DNA of 64,000 bases from contig JAMLGI010000002.1 in the NCBI GenBank assembly GCA_023958085.1, positions 1-64,000 of the forward strand. The letters run 5' to 3'. Position 1 is the stretch's first letter. Every line of letters starts with the position of its first letter. Origin of the DNA: Solirubrobacterales bacterium. Its GTDB lineage: Bacteria; Actinomycetota; Thermoleophilia; Solirubrobacterales; 70-9. Made by a program: the position numbers and the translations under genes. The notes beneath the pieces were generated by a model that worked only from the letters and a program-made list of their open reading frames with translations, was not told the origin of the DNA and did not search any database. Shown here one piece after another: positions 34,743 through 42,639 of the stretch.

Positions 34743-34747
34743 CGTTT

Positions 34748-35026
34748 TCAGCGTACCTTCCCCGACCCGAGTGCCTCCCGGACCGCCTCGGGTTCGAAAT
34801 AGATCACGCAGATCTCGCGGCCCTCGACCTCGACCACCGGGATCCGCTCGAGATGAAGCCGATGCAGGTCGTCGTCGCTCTCGATGTCGATCACCTCCAG
34901 CTCCGTCCCCGGGAAATCGAGGAGAACCTCCTTCAGTTCAGCCAGGGCCTCGTCGCAGAGATGGCAGCCCTGCCGGGCCAGCATGCGGACCCGGACAGGA
35001 TGGCCGGATCGGGCTGCCTCGTTCAA
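34748..35026 (-). CDS. Glutaredoxin-family thioredoxin-fold protein
   Basis: 92 residues. VRVRMLARQGCHLCDEALAE has the active-site CHLC, and LERIPVVEVEGREICVIYF has the cis-Pro loop of a DUF836/glutaredoxin-like fold. It begins with TTG overlapping the tsaD stop (TTGA). Being next to rex suggests a thiol-redox role. Confidence 0.82.
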   Translation of the reverse strand: MNEAARSGHPVRVRMLARQGCHLCDEALAELKEVLLDFPGTELEVIDIESDDDLHRLHLERIPVVEVEGREICVIYFEPEAVREALGSGKVR

Positions 35027-36045
35027 GCGGACCTTCCCGGGCTCGCCGGTCTCCGCCTGCCGGTGGAGAACGCGTCGTAGCCGAGATAACCCGGCCAGGC
35101 CAATGCTTCGGTGTGAATGGCAGCAGCCCCGATCATCGCGGCGTTGTCGGTGCAGAGTTCGGCCGGGACCAGTTTCAACTCAACCCCCTCCCGCTCGCAA
35201 ACCGCTCGTACCGCTCTGCGGAGCGGACCGTTGGCCGCCACCCCGCCGCCAAGTGCGACCGCGGGCCAGGACTCGCCGCGAAGGGCCCGCCGGAGCTTGG
35301 CCACCAGCTGGTCGACCACCGCCGCCTGGAAACCGGCGGCCAGGTCGGCCCGCTGCCGGGCCAGCTGATCCTGATCGAGATCCCTCACCCGATAGACCAG
35401 GGCGGTCTTCAGCCCGCTGAAGCTGAAGTCGAGTCCGGGGTCACGGGACATCGCGACCGGAAACTGATGGCGCTCCGGGTCACCCCCGGCCGCCAGCCGC
35501 TCAAGCGCCGGACCCCCCGGGTAACCGAGCCCGAGCAGCCGGGCGGCCTTGTCGATCGCCTCCCCGGCGGCGTCGTCGAGCGTCTCGCCGAGCACCTCAA
35601 ACCCCAGATGGTCACGCACCCCGGCCAGCAGGGTGTGGCCGCCGGAACAGATCAGGCAGAGGAAGGGTGGCTCGAGTGGATCGGGCTCGAGGAAATTGGC
35701 CGCGACATGTCCGTGGAGATGGTTGCTCGGGATCAGCGGCAGGCCCCGTGCGGCGGCGATCGCCTTCGCGGTGCTGAGCCCGACCAGTAGTGCGCCGATC
35801 AGTCCCGGGCCGGCGGTCACCGCCACCGAATCGATCGCCTCCAGGTCGGCGTCGGCTTCCGCCAGGGCGGCCCGAATCACCGGCTCGATCAACTCGAGAT
35901 GGTGGCGGGATGCGACCTCCGGCACCACCCCGCCGTAGCGACCATGGGCATCCTGCGAGGAGATCACGTTGCTGAGAATCCGGTTCCCGTCCAGCACCGC
36001 AGCACAGGTGTCATCGCAGGACGTTTCGATCGCAAGCAGCGGCAT
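35023..36045 (-). CDS. tsaD: tRNA N6-threonylcarbamoyladenosine transferase subunit TsaD
   Basis: 340 residues of the Kae1/TsaD family. LLAIETSCDDTCAAVLDG, VVPEVASRHHLELIEPVI and the metal-binding SNHLHGHVAA are present, with LICSGGHTLL and FSFSGLKTALVYRV further on. With TsaB, TsaE and TsaC it transfers the threonylcarbamoyl group to A37 of ANN-decoding tRNAs. It lies directly after rimI, as in many bacteria. The C-terminus overlaps the glutaredoxin start. Confidence 0.95.
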   Translation of the reverse strand: MPLLAIETSCDDTCAAVLDGNRILSNVISSQDAHGRYGGVVPEVASRHHLELIEPVIRAALAEADADLEAIDSVAVTAGPGLIGALLVGLSTAKAIAAARGLPLIPSNHLHGHVAANFLEPDPLEPPFLCLICSGGHTLLAGVRDHLGFEVLGETLDDAAGEAIDKAARLLGLGYPGGPALERLAAGGDPERHQFPVAMSRDPGLDFSFSGLKTALVYRVRDLDQDQLARQRADLAAGFQAAVVDQLVAKLRRALRGESWPAVALGGGVAANGPLRRAVRAVCEREGVELKLVPAELCTDNAAMIGAAAIHTEALAWPGYLGYDAFSTGRRRPASPGRSA

Positions 36046-36048
36046 CGG

Positions 36049-36606
36049 TCAACCTCGGGCCGGTTCGAGGCTTTCCGCCGGGACACCGGCCAACTCCGGA
36101 TCCCCCCGCCACATCAGCAGGGCGTCCTCCCCGTTGTCCGGATAGTAAGAGGGTCGGCGGCCCCGCCCGACAAATCCGAAATTCCGGTACAGGGCAATGG
36201 CCGCCAGGTTGCTCGGCCTCACCTCGAGGGTCACCGGAATCCCGTCTCCGATCCGTTCAAGTACCGCGGAGAGCAGTCTCGAACCGATGCCCTGGCGACG
36301 TCCTGACGGCTCGACCGCGATCTTCATCAGATGCCAGGCACGGTCGTACCTGGTGGCAATCACACAGCCCACGATCCGTTCACCGTCGGCCGCAACCAGC
36401 GCAACCCCGGTCGGCCGGGACAGCTCCAGGGCCAGCATCGCAGCCGACCACGGGCTGGAGAAGGATCGCCGTTCGATCGACGCCACCGCCGGCAGGTCGA
36501 CATGGGTCAACGCCCTGATCCGGCATGAGCCGGCCCCCGATCCGGGGATCGGCCGTTCATCCGGGAGTCCCGGACCGTCGGTCGCGTTCAAGCCAGACTT
36601 GGGCAT
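36049..36606 (-). CDS. rimI: RimI-like ribosomal-protein/peptide alanine N-acetyltransferase
   Basis: A 185-residue GNAT enzyme. IRALTHVDLPAVASIERRSF, LMKIAVEPSGRRQGIGSRLL (the R/Q-x-x-G-x-G/A acetyl-CoA site) and IALYRNFGFVGRGRRPSYYP are diagnostic of RimI. The start is not settled: ATG 36606 gives about 25 extra N-terminal residues and overlaps tsaB by 50 bases. No closer ATG or GTG is in frame; a TTG exists near the conserved start. It sits between tsaB and tsaD, the usual gene order. Confidence 0.85.
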   Translation of the reverse strand: MPKSGLNATDGPGLPDERPIPGSGAGSCRIRALTHVDLPAVASIERRSFSSPWSAAMLALELSRPTGVALVAADGERIVGCVIATRYDRAWHLMKIAVEPSGRRQGIGSRLLSAVLERIGDGIPVTLEVRPSNLAAIALYRNFGFVGRGRRPSYYPDNGEDALLMWRGDPELAGVPAESLEPARG

Positions 36607-37282
36607 CGGGGGCACGGAGGTAGATCGGTTCGAGTGATTTGTTGTCTTCGGACGGGGAAAGCCGGGAGCCGAGTTCGCACAGCGACCGACCCGAAAGCCG
36701 GTGGATCGGCGAATCCGGGGCCGGAACCTGAAACCCGGCCTGTTCAAGCCGCTCCCGAAATCGTACCGAGCCGGGACCGGCGATCAGCGGCGCTCGCGGC
36801 AGGCGGGTCGAGATCGCCTCGAGGCAGCGGATCAACCGTTCGGGGGAACAGACCAACGGAGGTTCCAGCTCTCGCCCGTCCGGATCGTGGAGGGCGGCGA
36901 AGACCTCACCGCGACGGGCGTCGAGCACCGCCATGACGGGACCCTCCTCGGACGCCTGCCGGGCTGCCCCCCGGGCCAGGGCAGCGAGAGTCGGGACTGC
37001 GACCACGGGTACGTCGGTGGCAAGGACCAGGCCCCGCGCCGTGGCGATCCCGATCCTGATCCCGGTGAACGTACCGGGACCCACTCCGACCGCGAGTCGC
37101 TCCACCCCGCCCCAGCCACCGGCAGCCACCACCCCGTCGGCCACCGACCGAAGCAGCGTCTCGCTGTGCCGGGGCCGACCGGAACCGTCCGGCCCCACCC
37201 GCCGCTCGAACTCGGACCGGTCGCCGTTGATCACTCCGACGACCGTGTCGTCGGTCGCGGTGTCAATTCCGAGGACTCTCAC
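36557..37282 (-). CDS. tsaB: TsaB, tRNA threonylcarbamoyladenosine complex subunit
   Basis: 241 residues. MRVLGIDTATDDTVVGVI, LAVGVGPGTFTGIRIGIATA and VMAVLDARRGEVFAAL are the TsaB hallmarks; it is an ASKHA-fold partner of TsaD lacking the metal site. It heads the run tsaB-rimI-tsaD-glutaredoxin-rex-ybdK-like. The GTG start has no obvious Shine-Dalgarno sequence. Confidence 0.93.
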   Translation of the reverse strand: MRVLGIDTATDDTVVGVINGDRSEFERRVGPDGSGRPRHSETLLRSVADGVVAAGGWGGVERLAVGVGPGTFTGIRIGIATARGLVLATDVPVVAVPTLAALARGAARQASEEGPVMAVLDARRGEVFAALHDPDGRELEPPLVCSPERLIRCLEAISTRLPRAPLIAGPGSVRFRERLEQAGFQVPAPDSPIHRLSGRSLCELGSRLSPSEDNKSLEPIYLRAPDAQVWLERDRRSGTPG

Positions 37283-37339
37283 CGCGGGTCCCGGTAAGGT
37301 GATGCGCCCATTCCCTTTGACAGAACTGGAGTCGCGCAG

Positions 37340-37660
37340 GTGATCGGAAAGAGATTCCCCATAGCAGTAGCAATTCTCGCAACGCTCGCGATCGGCGGGT
37401 CGGTGGCCGGATGCGGATCCGATTCAACCAGTCCGGGTGACCTCCAGAAGCAGGCCAACGACGCGATCAACCAGGCCAAGGATGAGGTGAACAAGGCCGG
37501 CGAGCAGGCCCAGAAGCAGACCCAGCAGGCGATCGACAGTGGCGTCGGTGGAGAACAGGCCCAGAAGGCGCTCGAGGACGCCCAGAAGCAGCTTGAACAG
37601 GCCCAGGGAGAGGCCAACAAGCAGCTCGACCAGGCCCAGCAGGCGGCCGGCGGCAACTAG
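37340..37660 (+). CDS. Small coiled-coil lipoprotein
   Basis: 106 residues, GTG start with GGAG eight bases upstream. IAVAILATLAIGGSVAGCGS is a lipoprotein signal (VAGC). The mature part is one long Gln/Ala/Lys-rich heptad coil (LQKQANDAINQAKDEVNKAG, AQKQLEQAQGEANKQLDQAQ). Lpp-like or envelope-tethering roles are possible but not shown. It is inserted between tsaB and tsaE on the other strand. Confidence 0.75.
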   Translation: MIGKRFPIAVAILATLAIGGSVAGCGSDSTSPGDLQKQANDAINQAKDEVNKAGEQAQKQTQQAIDSGVGGEQAQKALEDAQKQLEQAQGEANKQLDQAQQAAGGN

Positions 37661-37666
37661 AACCCG

Positions 37667-38149
37667 TCAACTGCTTTCCAAAGCGGGGAGAGCCGGGCCG
37701 AGAAACCGGCTCTCCTCGTCACGGTGCCCGATTCTCACCTCGATCAGCCGGTCGGCGAGGCCGGCCAGCCAGTGCTCCCTGCCTTCCGCCCACTCGACGA
37801 AGGTGATGCGATCCCGCCCGAAGTACCCGGTGAGCAGCCCGGGATCCTCCTCCTCGATATCCCCCAGCCGATGCAGGTCGAGGTGGGCGAAGGCCTCGAC
37901 TCCGTCCGGCACCACGGTGCTCCCGGCCATGGCCGGATAGATCCGGCCGACCGTAAAGGTGGGCGAAGGGATCGGCCCCTCGACACCGAGTTGACGCAGG
38001 GCAGCCCGGATCATGGTGGACTTGCCGGCCCCGACCTCGCCCCGGAGCATGACCACGTCCCCTGCCCTGAGCCGGCGAGCGAGATCTGCCCCCTCCCGCT
38101 CCATCGCGGCCGGACCACGCACCACCCGATCGGCTTCCGGAAACTCCAC
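37667..38149 (-). CDS. tsaE: TsaE, ATPase of tRNA t6A synthesis
   Basis: 160 residues. VVMLRGEVGAGKSTMIRAAL carries the P-loop, and IPSPTFTVGRIY and FVEWAEGREHWL match TsaE. GTG start. The panC gene starts divergently 22 bp away. In many genomes tsaE sits directly before tsaB; here the lipoprotein gene separates them. Confidence 0.93.
   Translation of the reverse strand: MEFPEADRVVRGPAAMEREGADLARRLRAGDVVMLRGEVGAGKSTMIRAALRQLGVEGPIPSPTFTVGRIYPAMAGSTVVPDGVEAFAHLDLHRLGDIEEEDPGLLTGYFGRDRITFVEWAEGREHWLAGLADRLIEVRIGHRDEESRFLGPALPALESS
37687..37715 (+). terminator. Strong hairpin after the coiled-coil lipoprotein gene
   Basis: GGAGAGCCGG (37687-37696) and CCGGCTCTCC (37706-37715) form a perfect 10-bp stem with a 9-base loop, extendable by a G-T and a G-C pair. 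It lies inside the 3' coding end of tsaE and 27 bases after the lipoprotein stop. No T-run. Confidence 0.5.
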
Positions 38150-38159
38150 GGTGGCAGCC

Positions 38160-38165
38160 TATAAT
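38160..38165 (+). promoter_or_regulatory. -10 box TATAAT for leaderless panC mRNA
   Basis: A perfect TATAAT, then six bases (ccgtcg), then GTG 38172. It places the panC start and argues against the open frame reaching back to 38013. Confidence 0.65.
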
Positions 38166-38171
38166 CCGTCG

Positions 38172-39056
38172 GTGGAGATTCTGCGGACCCCGGCCGGAAT
38201 TCACGATTGGCGGGACTCGATCCGGGCCCGTTCCCTGAAGGTCGGGCTGGTGCCTACGATGGGATCGCTGCACGCCGGCCACGTGTCGCTACTCGAAGCG
38301 GCCCGCCGGGACTGCGACCGGGTGGTCATGAGTCTGTTCGTCAATCCGACCCAGTTCGCTTCCGGGGATGACCTCGCGACCTACCCCCGCGACGAGGCGC
38401 GGGACTTCAGGATCGCCGCCGATGCCGGGGTCGACCTGGTCTACTGTCCGGCCCCCGAAGTGATCTATCCGGAGGGGTTCTCGACCACGGTCCGGGTGAG
38501 CGGGTTGTCCGAACTGCTCGAGGGCCGGGAGGGAAGCCGCGGTCCCACACATTTCACCGGCGTCACCACCGTGGTGGCCAAGCTGCTCAACGCGATTGAT
38601 CCCGACCGGGCCTATTTCGGACAGAAGGACGCCCAGCAGGCAGCGGTGATCCGGCGCATGGTCGCCGATCTCGAGTACCGCCAGGAGATCGTGGTTCTAC
38701 CCACGGTCCGTGAACCGGACGGTCTGGCGATGAGTTCCCGAAACGTTCACCTCGACCCGGCCGAGCGTAGCCTCGCAGCAGAGATCCCGGCCGCCCTCGA
38801 AATCGTCAGGGCCGGGGCTGCGGGCGGGGATCTCCCGGCCGCGATGGCGGCCGCACGCTACCGCCTGGCGGAAGCCGGGATCGAACCGGAGTATCTTGAA
38901 GTCCGGGACGCAGAAACCCTCGAACCGGTCGAACCGGACGGAAGCCGACCAGTGCTGGTCGCCGTCGCGGCCCGAATCGGGAGCACCCGTCTGATCGACA
39001 ACATCGTGATCAAACCCGAACCACAGCCGAACCAAACCGCGAGGAGCAATCGATGA
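38172..39056 (+). CDS. panC: Pantothenate synthetase
   Basis: 294 residues from GTG 38172. LVPTMGSLHAGHVSLL holds the HIGH-like motif, and FVNPTQFASGDDLATYPRDE and YFGQKDAQQAAVIRRM are PanC signatures; MSSRNVHLDP is the KMSKS-like loop. It condenses pantoate and beta-alanine with ATP, giving AMP. The stop overlaps the panB start (ATGA). No panD is in the window. coaE, the last CoA-pathway enzyme, lies at 57 kb. Confidence 0.95.
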   Translation: MEILRTPAGIHDWRDSIRARSLKVGLVPTMGSLHAGHVSLLEAARRDCDRVVMSLFVNPTQFASGDDLATYPRDEARDFRIAADAGVDLVYCPAPEVIYPEGFSTTVRVSGLSELLEGREGSRGPTHFTGVTTVVAKLLNAIDPDRAYFGQKDAQQAAVIRRMVADLEYRQEIVVLPTVREPDGLAMSSRNVHLDPAERSLAAEIPAALEIVRAGAAGGDLPAAMAAARYRLAEAGIEPEYLEVRDAETLEPVEPDGSRPVLVAVAARIGSTRLIDNIVIKPEPQPNQTARSNR

Positions 39057-39988
39057 GCTCTGGCAGCCGACCCGAACCGACCAAGAAGCCTTCCCGCAAG
39101 CCGATGACCATTCCCGGCCTGGCCACAATGAAGACGGCCGGCGAGGCGATCGCGATGATCACGGCCTACGACTACCCCTCCGCCCTGGTGGCCGAGGAGG
39201 CCGGGGTAGACGTCGTCCTGGTCGGTGACTCCGCCGCAAACTGCGTCCTCGGCTACGACAGCACCGTTCCGGTCGGCATGGACGAGATGATCATGCTGGC
39301 CAAGGCGGTCCGGCGGGGCCTCACCACCCCGCTGCTGGTTGGCGATCTGCCCTTCGGTTCCTACGAGGCGACCGATCAGCTGGCGGTCGCCTCGGCTCAG
39401 CGCCTGGTCAAGGAGGCTGGATGTGACGCGGTCAAGCTCGAAGGTGGTGGCAGCTCGGCCGACCGGGCCCGGGCGATCGTGCGGGCCGGAATCCCGGTGA
39501 TGGGCCATATCGGCCTGACCCCTCAGACCGCGACCGCACTTGGTGGCCTCAAGGCCCAGGGCCGGACTGCCGAGCGGGCAGTCAAGCTGGCCGAGGACGC
39601 GGTCGCCCTTGAGCGGGCAGGCTGCTTCTCGATCGTGATCGAGGCCGTCCCGGAGGCGGTGACCGAACTGATCGTGGATCGCCTTGGCGTGCCGACGATC
39701 GGGATCGGGGCCGGCAACGCCACCGCCGGGCAGGTACTGGTGCTCCACGACCTCGCCGGAATCAACCAGGGCAAACTGGCCAAGTTCGTTCAGCGTTTCG
39801 CCGACGTCCACGGAGAGATGCTGCGCGGTGTCTCGGGCTACGTCGCGGCCGTTCGCGATCGCTCCTTCCCGGCCCCGGAACACGTATACAGCGTGGAACC
39901 CACCGAGCTGGAGGGACTCAGGAACCGTCTCGGTGAGGAGGTCAGCGAGCCCTCTTCATCCTGGGACTGGGAACCCTTCTCCCAGTAA
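39053..39988 (+). CDS. panB: 3-methyl-2-oxobutanoate hydroxymethyltransferase
   Basis: 311 residues. MITAYDYPSALVAEEAGVDV, VLVGDSAANCVLGYDSTVPV, LPFGSYEATDQLAVASAQRL and AVKLEGG are PanB motifs that bind Mg and the substrate; GIGAGNATAGQVLVLHDL follows. It transfers a hydroxymethyl group from methylene-THF to alpha-ketoisovalerate. The first 18 residues are a Lys/Pro/Ser-rich extension. It is translationally coupled to panC. Confidence 0.95.
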   Translation: MSSGSRPEPTKKPSRKPMTIPGLATMKTAGEAIAMITAYDYPSALVAEEAGVDVVLVGDSAANCVLGYDSTVPVGMDEMIMLAKAVRRGLTTPLLVGDLPFGSYEATDQLAVASAQRLVKEAGCDAVKLEGGGSSADRARAIVRAGIPVMGHIGLTPQTATALGGLKAQGRTAERAVKLAEDAVALERAGCFSIVIEAVPEAVTELIVDRLGVPTIGIGAGNATAGQVLVLHDLAGINQGKLAKFVQRFADVHGEMLRGVSGYVAAVRDRSFPAPEHVYSVEPTELEGLRNRLGEEVSEPSSSWDWEPFSQ

Positions 39989-40020
39989 CGGGCGGGCGGT
40001 CCGCAGGAACCACCAGAGCG

Positions 40021-40466
40021 GCGTCTGCGGCGTCATCGACCTCACGGGTTTGCTCACGTACCGAAGTACGTTCGCTGCCCCCGTTCAGTCGATTCCTTGC
40101 ATCCATCCACTCTGGAGGCCCCTGCGAGCCACCCGCCTGTTGAACCGTTCGCTGGGGAAACCATCGAAGTAGCGGCGTCTGCGGCGTCATCGACCTCACG
40201 GGTTTGCTCACGTACCGAAGTACGTTCGCTGCTCCCGCTCGGTCGATTCCTTGCATCCATCCGCTCTGGAGGCCCCTGCGAGCCACCCGCCTGTTGAACC
40301 GTTCGCTGGGGAAACCATCGAAGTAGCGGCGTCTGCGGCGTCATCGACCTCACGGGTTTGCTCACGTACCGAAGTACGTTCGCTGCCCCCGTTCGGTCGA
40401 TTCCTTGCCTCCATCCACTCTGGAGACCCCTGCGGGGGCGCCCGCGAGTCTCCCGTGAACCGTTCT
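40021..40466. repeat. 154-bp tandem repeat, about 2.9 copies
   Basis: Units begin with gcgtctgcggcgtcatcgac at 40021, 40175 and 40329 (exact period 154). Copies 1 and 2 are nearly identical; copy 3 diverges after about 100 bp and ends near gaaccgttc. Each unit carries ACGTAC-cgaa-GTACGT (40056-40071, 40210-40225, 40364-40379), a perfect 6-bp hairpin. Because 154 is not a multiple of three, open frames through it shift each unit, so it is unlikely to code. The bases from panB to 40020 and from 40513 to 40620 hold no gene I can support. Confidence 0.9.
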
Positions 40467-40512
40467 GGAGCCGATTTTGGCGGTATGGCCGCCACTTTCG
40501 GCTCCAGAACGG
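40460..40512. other. Long perfect hairpin beside the tandem repeat
   Basis: CCGTTCTGGAGCCGA (40460-40474) and TCGGCTCCAGAACGG (40498-40512) are 15-bp perfect inverted repeats. Inside, TGGCGG and CCGCCA can pair as a second stem. It could be a strong terminator/attenuator, or the end of the repeat element. There is no T-run. Confidence 0.7.
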
Positions 40513-40620
40513 GTGGGGGTGGTGGCCTTGGCTCTGTCGGGAGTGGCGCGGCAGGGTGACGGAGAGCGCGGCTGCCACGGCCCGGCTCGCCTCGAAGATT
40601 TCGACCCCGGCGGGCCGACT

Positions 40621-41238
40621 TCAGCTCAAGGCTGGCTTGAACTTGATTTCGCGGATCACCCTGGCCGGGGAACCGGCGGCGATCACCCCGGGTGGCAGAT
40701 CGGTGGTCACGACCGAGTTGGAGCCGATCACGCAGCGATCCCCGACGGTTACCCCACCGGTGACCACGCAGTGCACCCCGAACCAGCAGTTGGACCCGAT
40801 CCGCACCGGACCCTTGCTGGTGAAACCCTGCCAGGTGACCGGCAGGTCGGGGTCGTCGAACCGGTGTGACGCATCACCGACAAAACAGCCGTTGGCGAAC
40901 ATGGTGTGCTCGCCGATCTCGATCCGTTCCTGGGCGGCCAGCATCACGTTGCGATTGAGATAGACCCCGGCTCCGATCTCGATCCTCGCCTCCGGCCCCA
41001 TGGTGATCCAGCAACCCGGCTCGAGATGAGCGCCCGGTCCGATCTCCAACCGCCCGGAAAGCAGCCCCTCGAGGATCTCCCCTTCAACCGGATGTCTGGC
41101 GTAGGCGCCCCGACGGGCCAGCTCGCGGTTCAGGCGCAGCCGGTTGAGCGGACGATGCGCCCGTTCGTACCAGCGTCGCTTGCGCCACCAGTTGAGCCAG
41201 CCCCGCTGGTCGAAATCTCGGTTTCCGCCGCCGGTCAT
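40621..41238 (-). CDS. Hexapeptide-repeat (LbH) acyltransferase
   Basis: 205 residues. Left-handed beta-helix repeats run from residue ~60 (LEIGPGAHLEPGCWITMGPE, ARIEIGAGVYLNRNVMLAAQ, VRIGSNCWFGVHCVVTGGVT) and end VIGSNSVVTTDLPPGVIAAG, the maltose/xenobiotic acetyltransferase pattern, with His in GDASHRF as likely catalytic base. The basic N-terminus (WLNWWRKRRWYERAHRPLNR) may contact the membrane or a polyanionic substrate. The acceptor is unknown. It is intact, unlike the relative at 6249-6790. It is divergent from the glucokinase-like gene. Confidence 0.8.
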   Translation of the reverse strand: MTGGGNRDFDQRGWLNWWRKRRWYERAHRPLNRLRLNRELARRGAYARHPVEGEILEGLLSGRLEIGPGAHLEPGCWITMGPEARIEIGAGVYLNRNVMLAAQERIEIGEHTMFANGCFVGDASHRFDDPDLPVTWQGFTSKGPVRIGSNCWFGVHCVVTGGVTVGDRCVIGSNSVVTTDLPPGVIAAGSPARVIREIKFKPALS

Positions 41239-41264
41239 CCCGGGACAGCTTCGCAGAGTCGGGA

Positions 41265-41270
41265 TAAGGT
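41265..41270 (+). promoter_or_regulatory. -10 box TAAGGT ahead of a leaderless micro-ORF
   Basis: TAAGGT, then six bases (ccggac), then ATG 41277, the first codon of the micro-ORF. Confidence 0.5.
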
Positions 41271-41276
41271 CCGGAC

Positions 41277-41300
41277 ATGACGGAGAAGGTGGACGAATGA
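41277..41300 (+). CDS. Seven-codon leader ORF (MTEKVDE) coupled to the ROK kinase
   Basis: ATG 41277 opens a 7-codon frame whose TGA (41298-41300) overlaps ATG 41297 of the kinase as ATGA. The ATG stands exactly where leaderless starts stand elsewhere in this window. It may deliver ribosomes to the kinase start by termination-reinitiation, and could also act as a regulatory leader. The GGAG/GGTGG inside it could serve as a normal ribosome binding site instead. Confidence 0.5.
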   Translation: MTEKVDE

Positions 41301-42607
41301 GGTTCTGGCGAAAGAAGGCAGGCGAGCGGGAAGCGGTGCCGCCATCGCCCGGCGATGATCACGGGGAGGAACCGGCCGCCAGTCCGAGCGAGCCGGCTCC
41401 CGAGACTGCGATCGAGTCGACCCCTGAGTCGAGTGAAACGTCCACTTCCGAACCCGGGACTGAAAAACCTGCACCCGACCGGACGGTGGGCCCCGACCGG
41501 GAAGCAGTGACCGCCGAGGCTGAACCCGCCGTCGCCCCGCCAACCGGAAAGGAGGTGAAGCACGGCCGGGCTGCTCCCGTCCAACCGCGACCGAAGCAGC
41601 CGCCGACCCGCTCGACCCTGCCGCCCAGTTCACCGTTGGCACCACGCCGCGACGGCCCCCTCGTCGGTGGCATCGATCTCGGCGGGACCAAGATTGCCGC
41701 CGCGATCATCGGCCCCGATCATGAGATCCTCACCTACCGGCGCCGACCGACTCCCGACCGTGGCGGTCCCGCCGACGTGGTCCGGGCGATGGCCGTGACG
41801 ATCCAGGAGGCGGCCGAGGATGCCGGAATAGAGGCACACCGCCTGCGTGCGGTCGGGGTCGGGGCGCCCGGCTCGGTCGATCCGCACAGCGGGGCCGTGT
41901 CCGGGGCCGGCAACCTGCCGGGCTGGACCGGCCGCTTCCAGCTGGCGATGGCCCTGCGAGATGCGATCGGGACCCCGGTTTCGGTCGGTAACGACGTCCA
42001 GGTTGCGACCCGGGCCGAGTACCAGCTCGGGGCGGGCTCCGGGTTCAACAGTCTGCTCGGCGTGTTCTGGGGCACCGGAGTCGGCGGAGGCCTGATCCTG
42101 AACGGTGAGCCGTGGCTCGGGCGCGGTCGGGCCGGGGAGATCGGTCACACCCTGGTTCGCCGCCGCGGAGCCCGCGGAATCAACGCCCCGAACGGGACCG
42201 TCGAGGCCTACGCCGGACGGCGGGCGATGGAGGAGAAGGCCCGGCGGGAAGTGAAGAAGGGCCGCAAGACCCGCCTGTTCAAGATCATGAAGAAGCACGA
42301 GAAGGACCACCTGACCAGCGCGGTCTGGCAGCGGGCCCTGGAACAGGAAGACGAACTGGCGATCGACCTGCTGAACCGGGCGGTCCGGGCGCTTTCAGCC
42401 GGAATCGCTTCCGCGATCAACCTGCTGGACGTCGAGGCAGTGGTCATCGGCGGTGGTCTCGGAACGAGATTCGCCGACACCCTGGTCCCGGAGATCTTCG
42501 AAGGCATGACCCCCTACCTGCTGAACCCGGAGAATCCGCCCGCGGCCAGAACCGCCTCTCTCGGTGACAACTCGGGGGTTCTCGGGGCATCTCTGCTGGT
42601 GCCCTGA
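41297..42607 (+). CDS. ROK-family sugar kinase (glucokinase-like) with acidic N-terminal tail
   Basis: 436 residues. The first ~115 are Pro/Glu/Ser/Thr-rich, with no fold expected. The ROK domain follows: VGGIDLGGTKIAAAII (phosphate loop), LRAVGVGAPGSVDPHSG, GNLPGWTG, GNDVQVATRAEYQLGAGSGF and FWGTGVGGGLIL. The normal ROK zinc motif (GHxxxxxx...CxCGxxGCxE) is replaced by GHTLVRRRGARGINAPNGTV then EAYAG, with no Cys. Only the His and the final Glu remain. Glucose or N-acetyl-sugar phosphorylation is the family role. Confidence 0.82.
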   Translation: MRFWRKKAGEREAVPPSPGDDHGEEPAASPSEPAPETAIESTPESSETSTSEPGTEKPAPDRTVGPDREAVTAEAEPAVAPPTGKEVKHGRAAPVQPRPKQPPTRSTLPPSSPLAPRRDGPLVGGIDLGGTKIAAAIIGPDHEILTYRRRPTPDRGGPADVVRAMAVTIQEAAEDAGIEAHRLRAVGVGAPGSVDPHSGAVSGAGNLPGWTGRFQLAMALRDAIGTPVSVGNDVQVATRAEYQLGAGSGFNSLLGVFWGTGVGGGLILNGEPWLGRGRAGEIGHTLVRRRGARGINAPNGTVEAYAGRRAMEEKARREVKKGRKTRLFKIMKKHEKDHLTSAVWQRALEQEDELAIDLLNRAVRALSAGIASAINLLDVEAVVIGGGLGTRFADTLVPEIFEGMTPYLLNPENPPAARTASLGDNSGVLGASLLVP

Positions 42608-42639
42608 GGATTCAATTCAAAGCACCCCATCGGGTCGAC

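Noticed and set aside
34743-34762. Leaderless promoter for rex (TACGCT seven bases before ATG)
   Set aside because: The box lies in the coding end of the glutaredoxin gene, five bases from its stop; operon read-through explains rex expression as well.
40021-40466. CRISPR array
   Set aside because: The 154-bp units are nearly identical along their whole length, with no short repeats separated by unique spacers and no cas genes nearby.
39942-40578. Reverse-strand open frames through the 154-bp repeats
   Set aside because: They consist only of translated repeat units whose frame shifts every copy; no ribosome binding site or domain.
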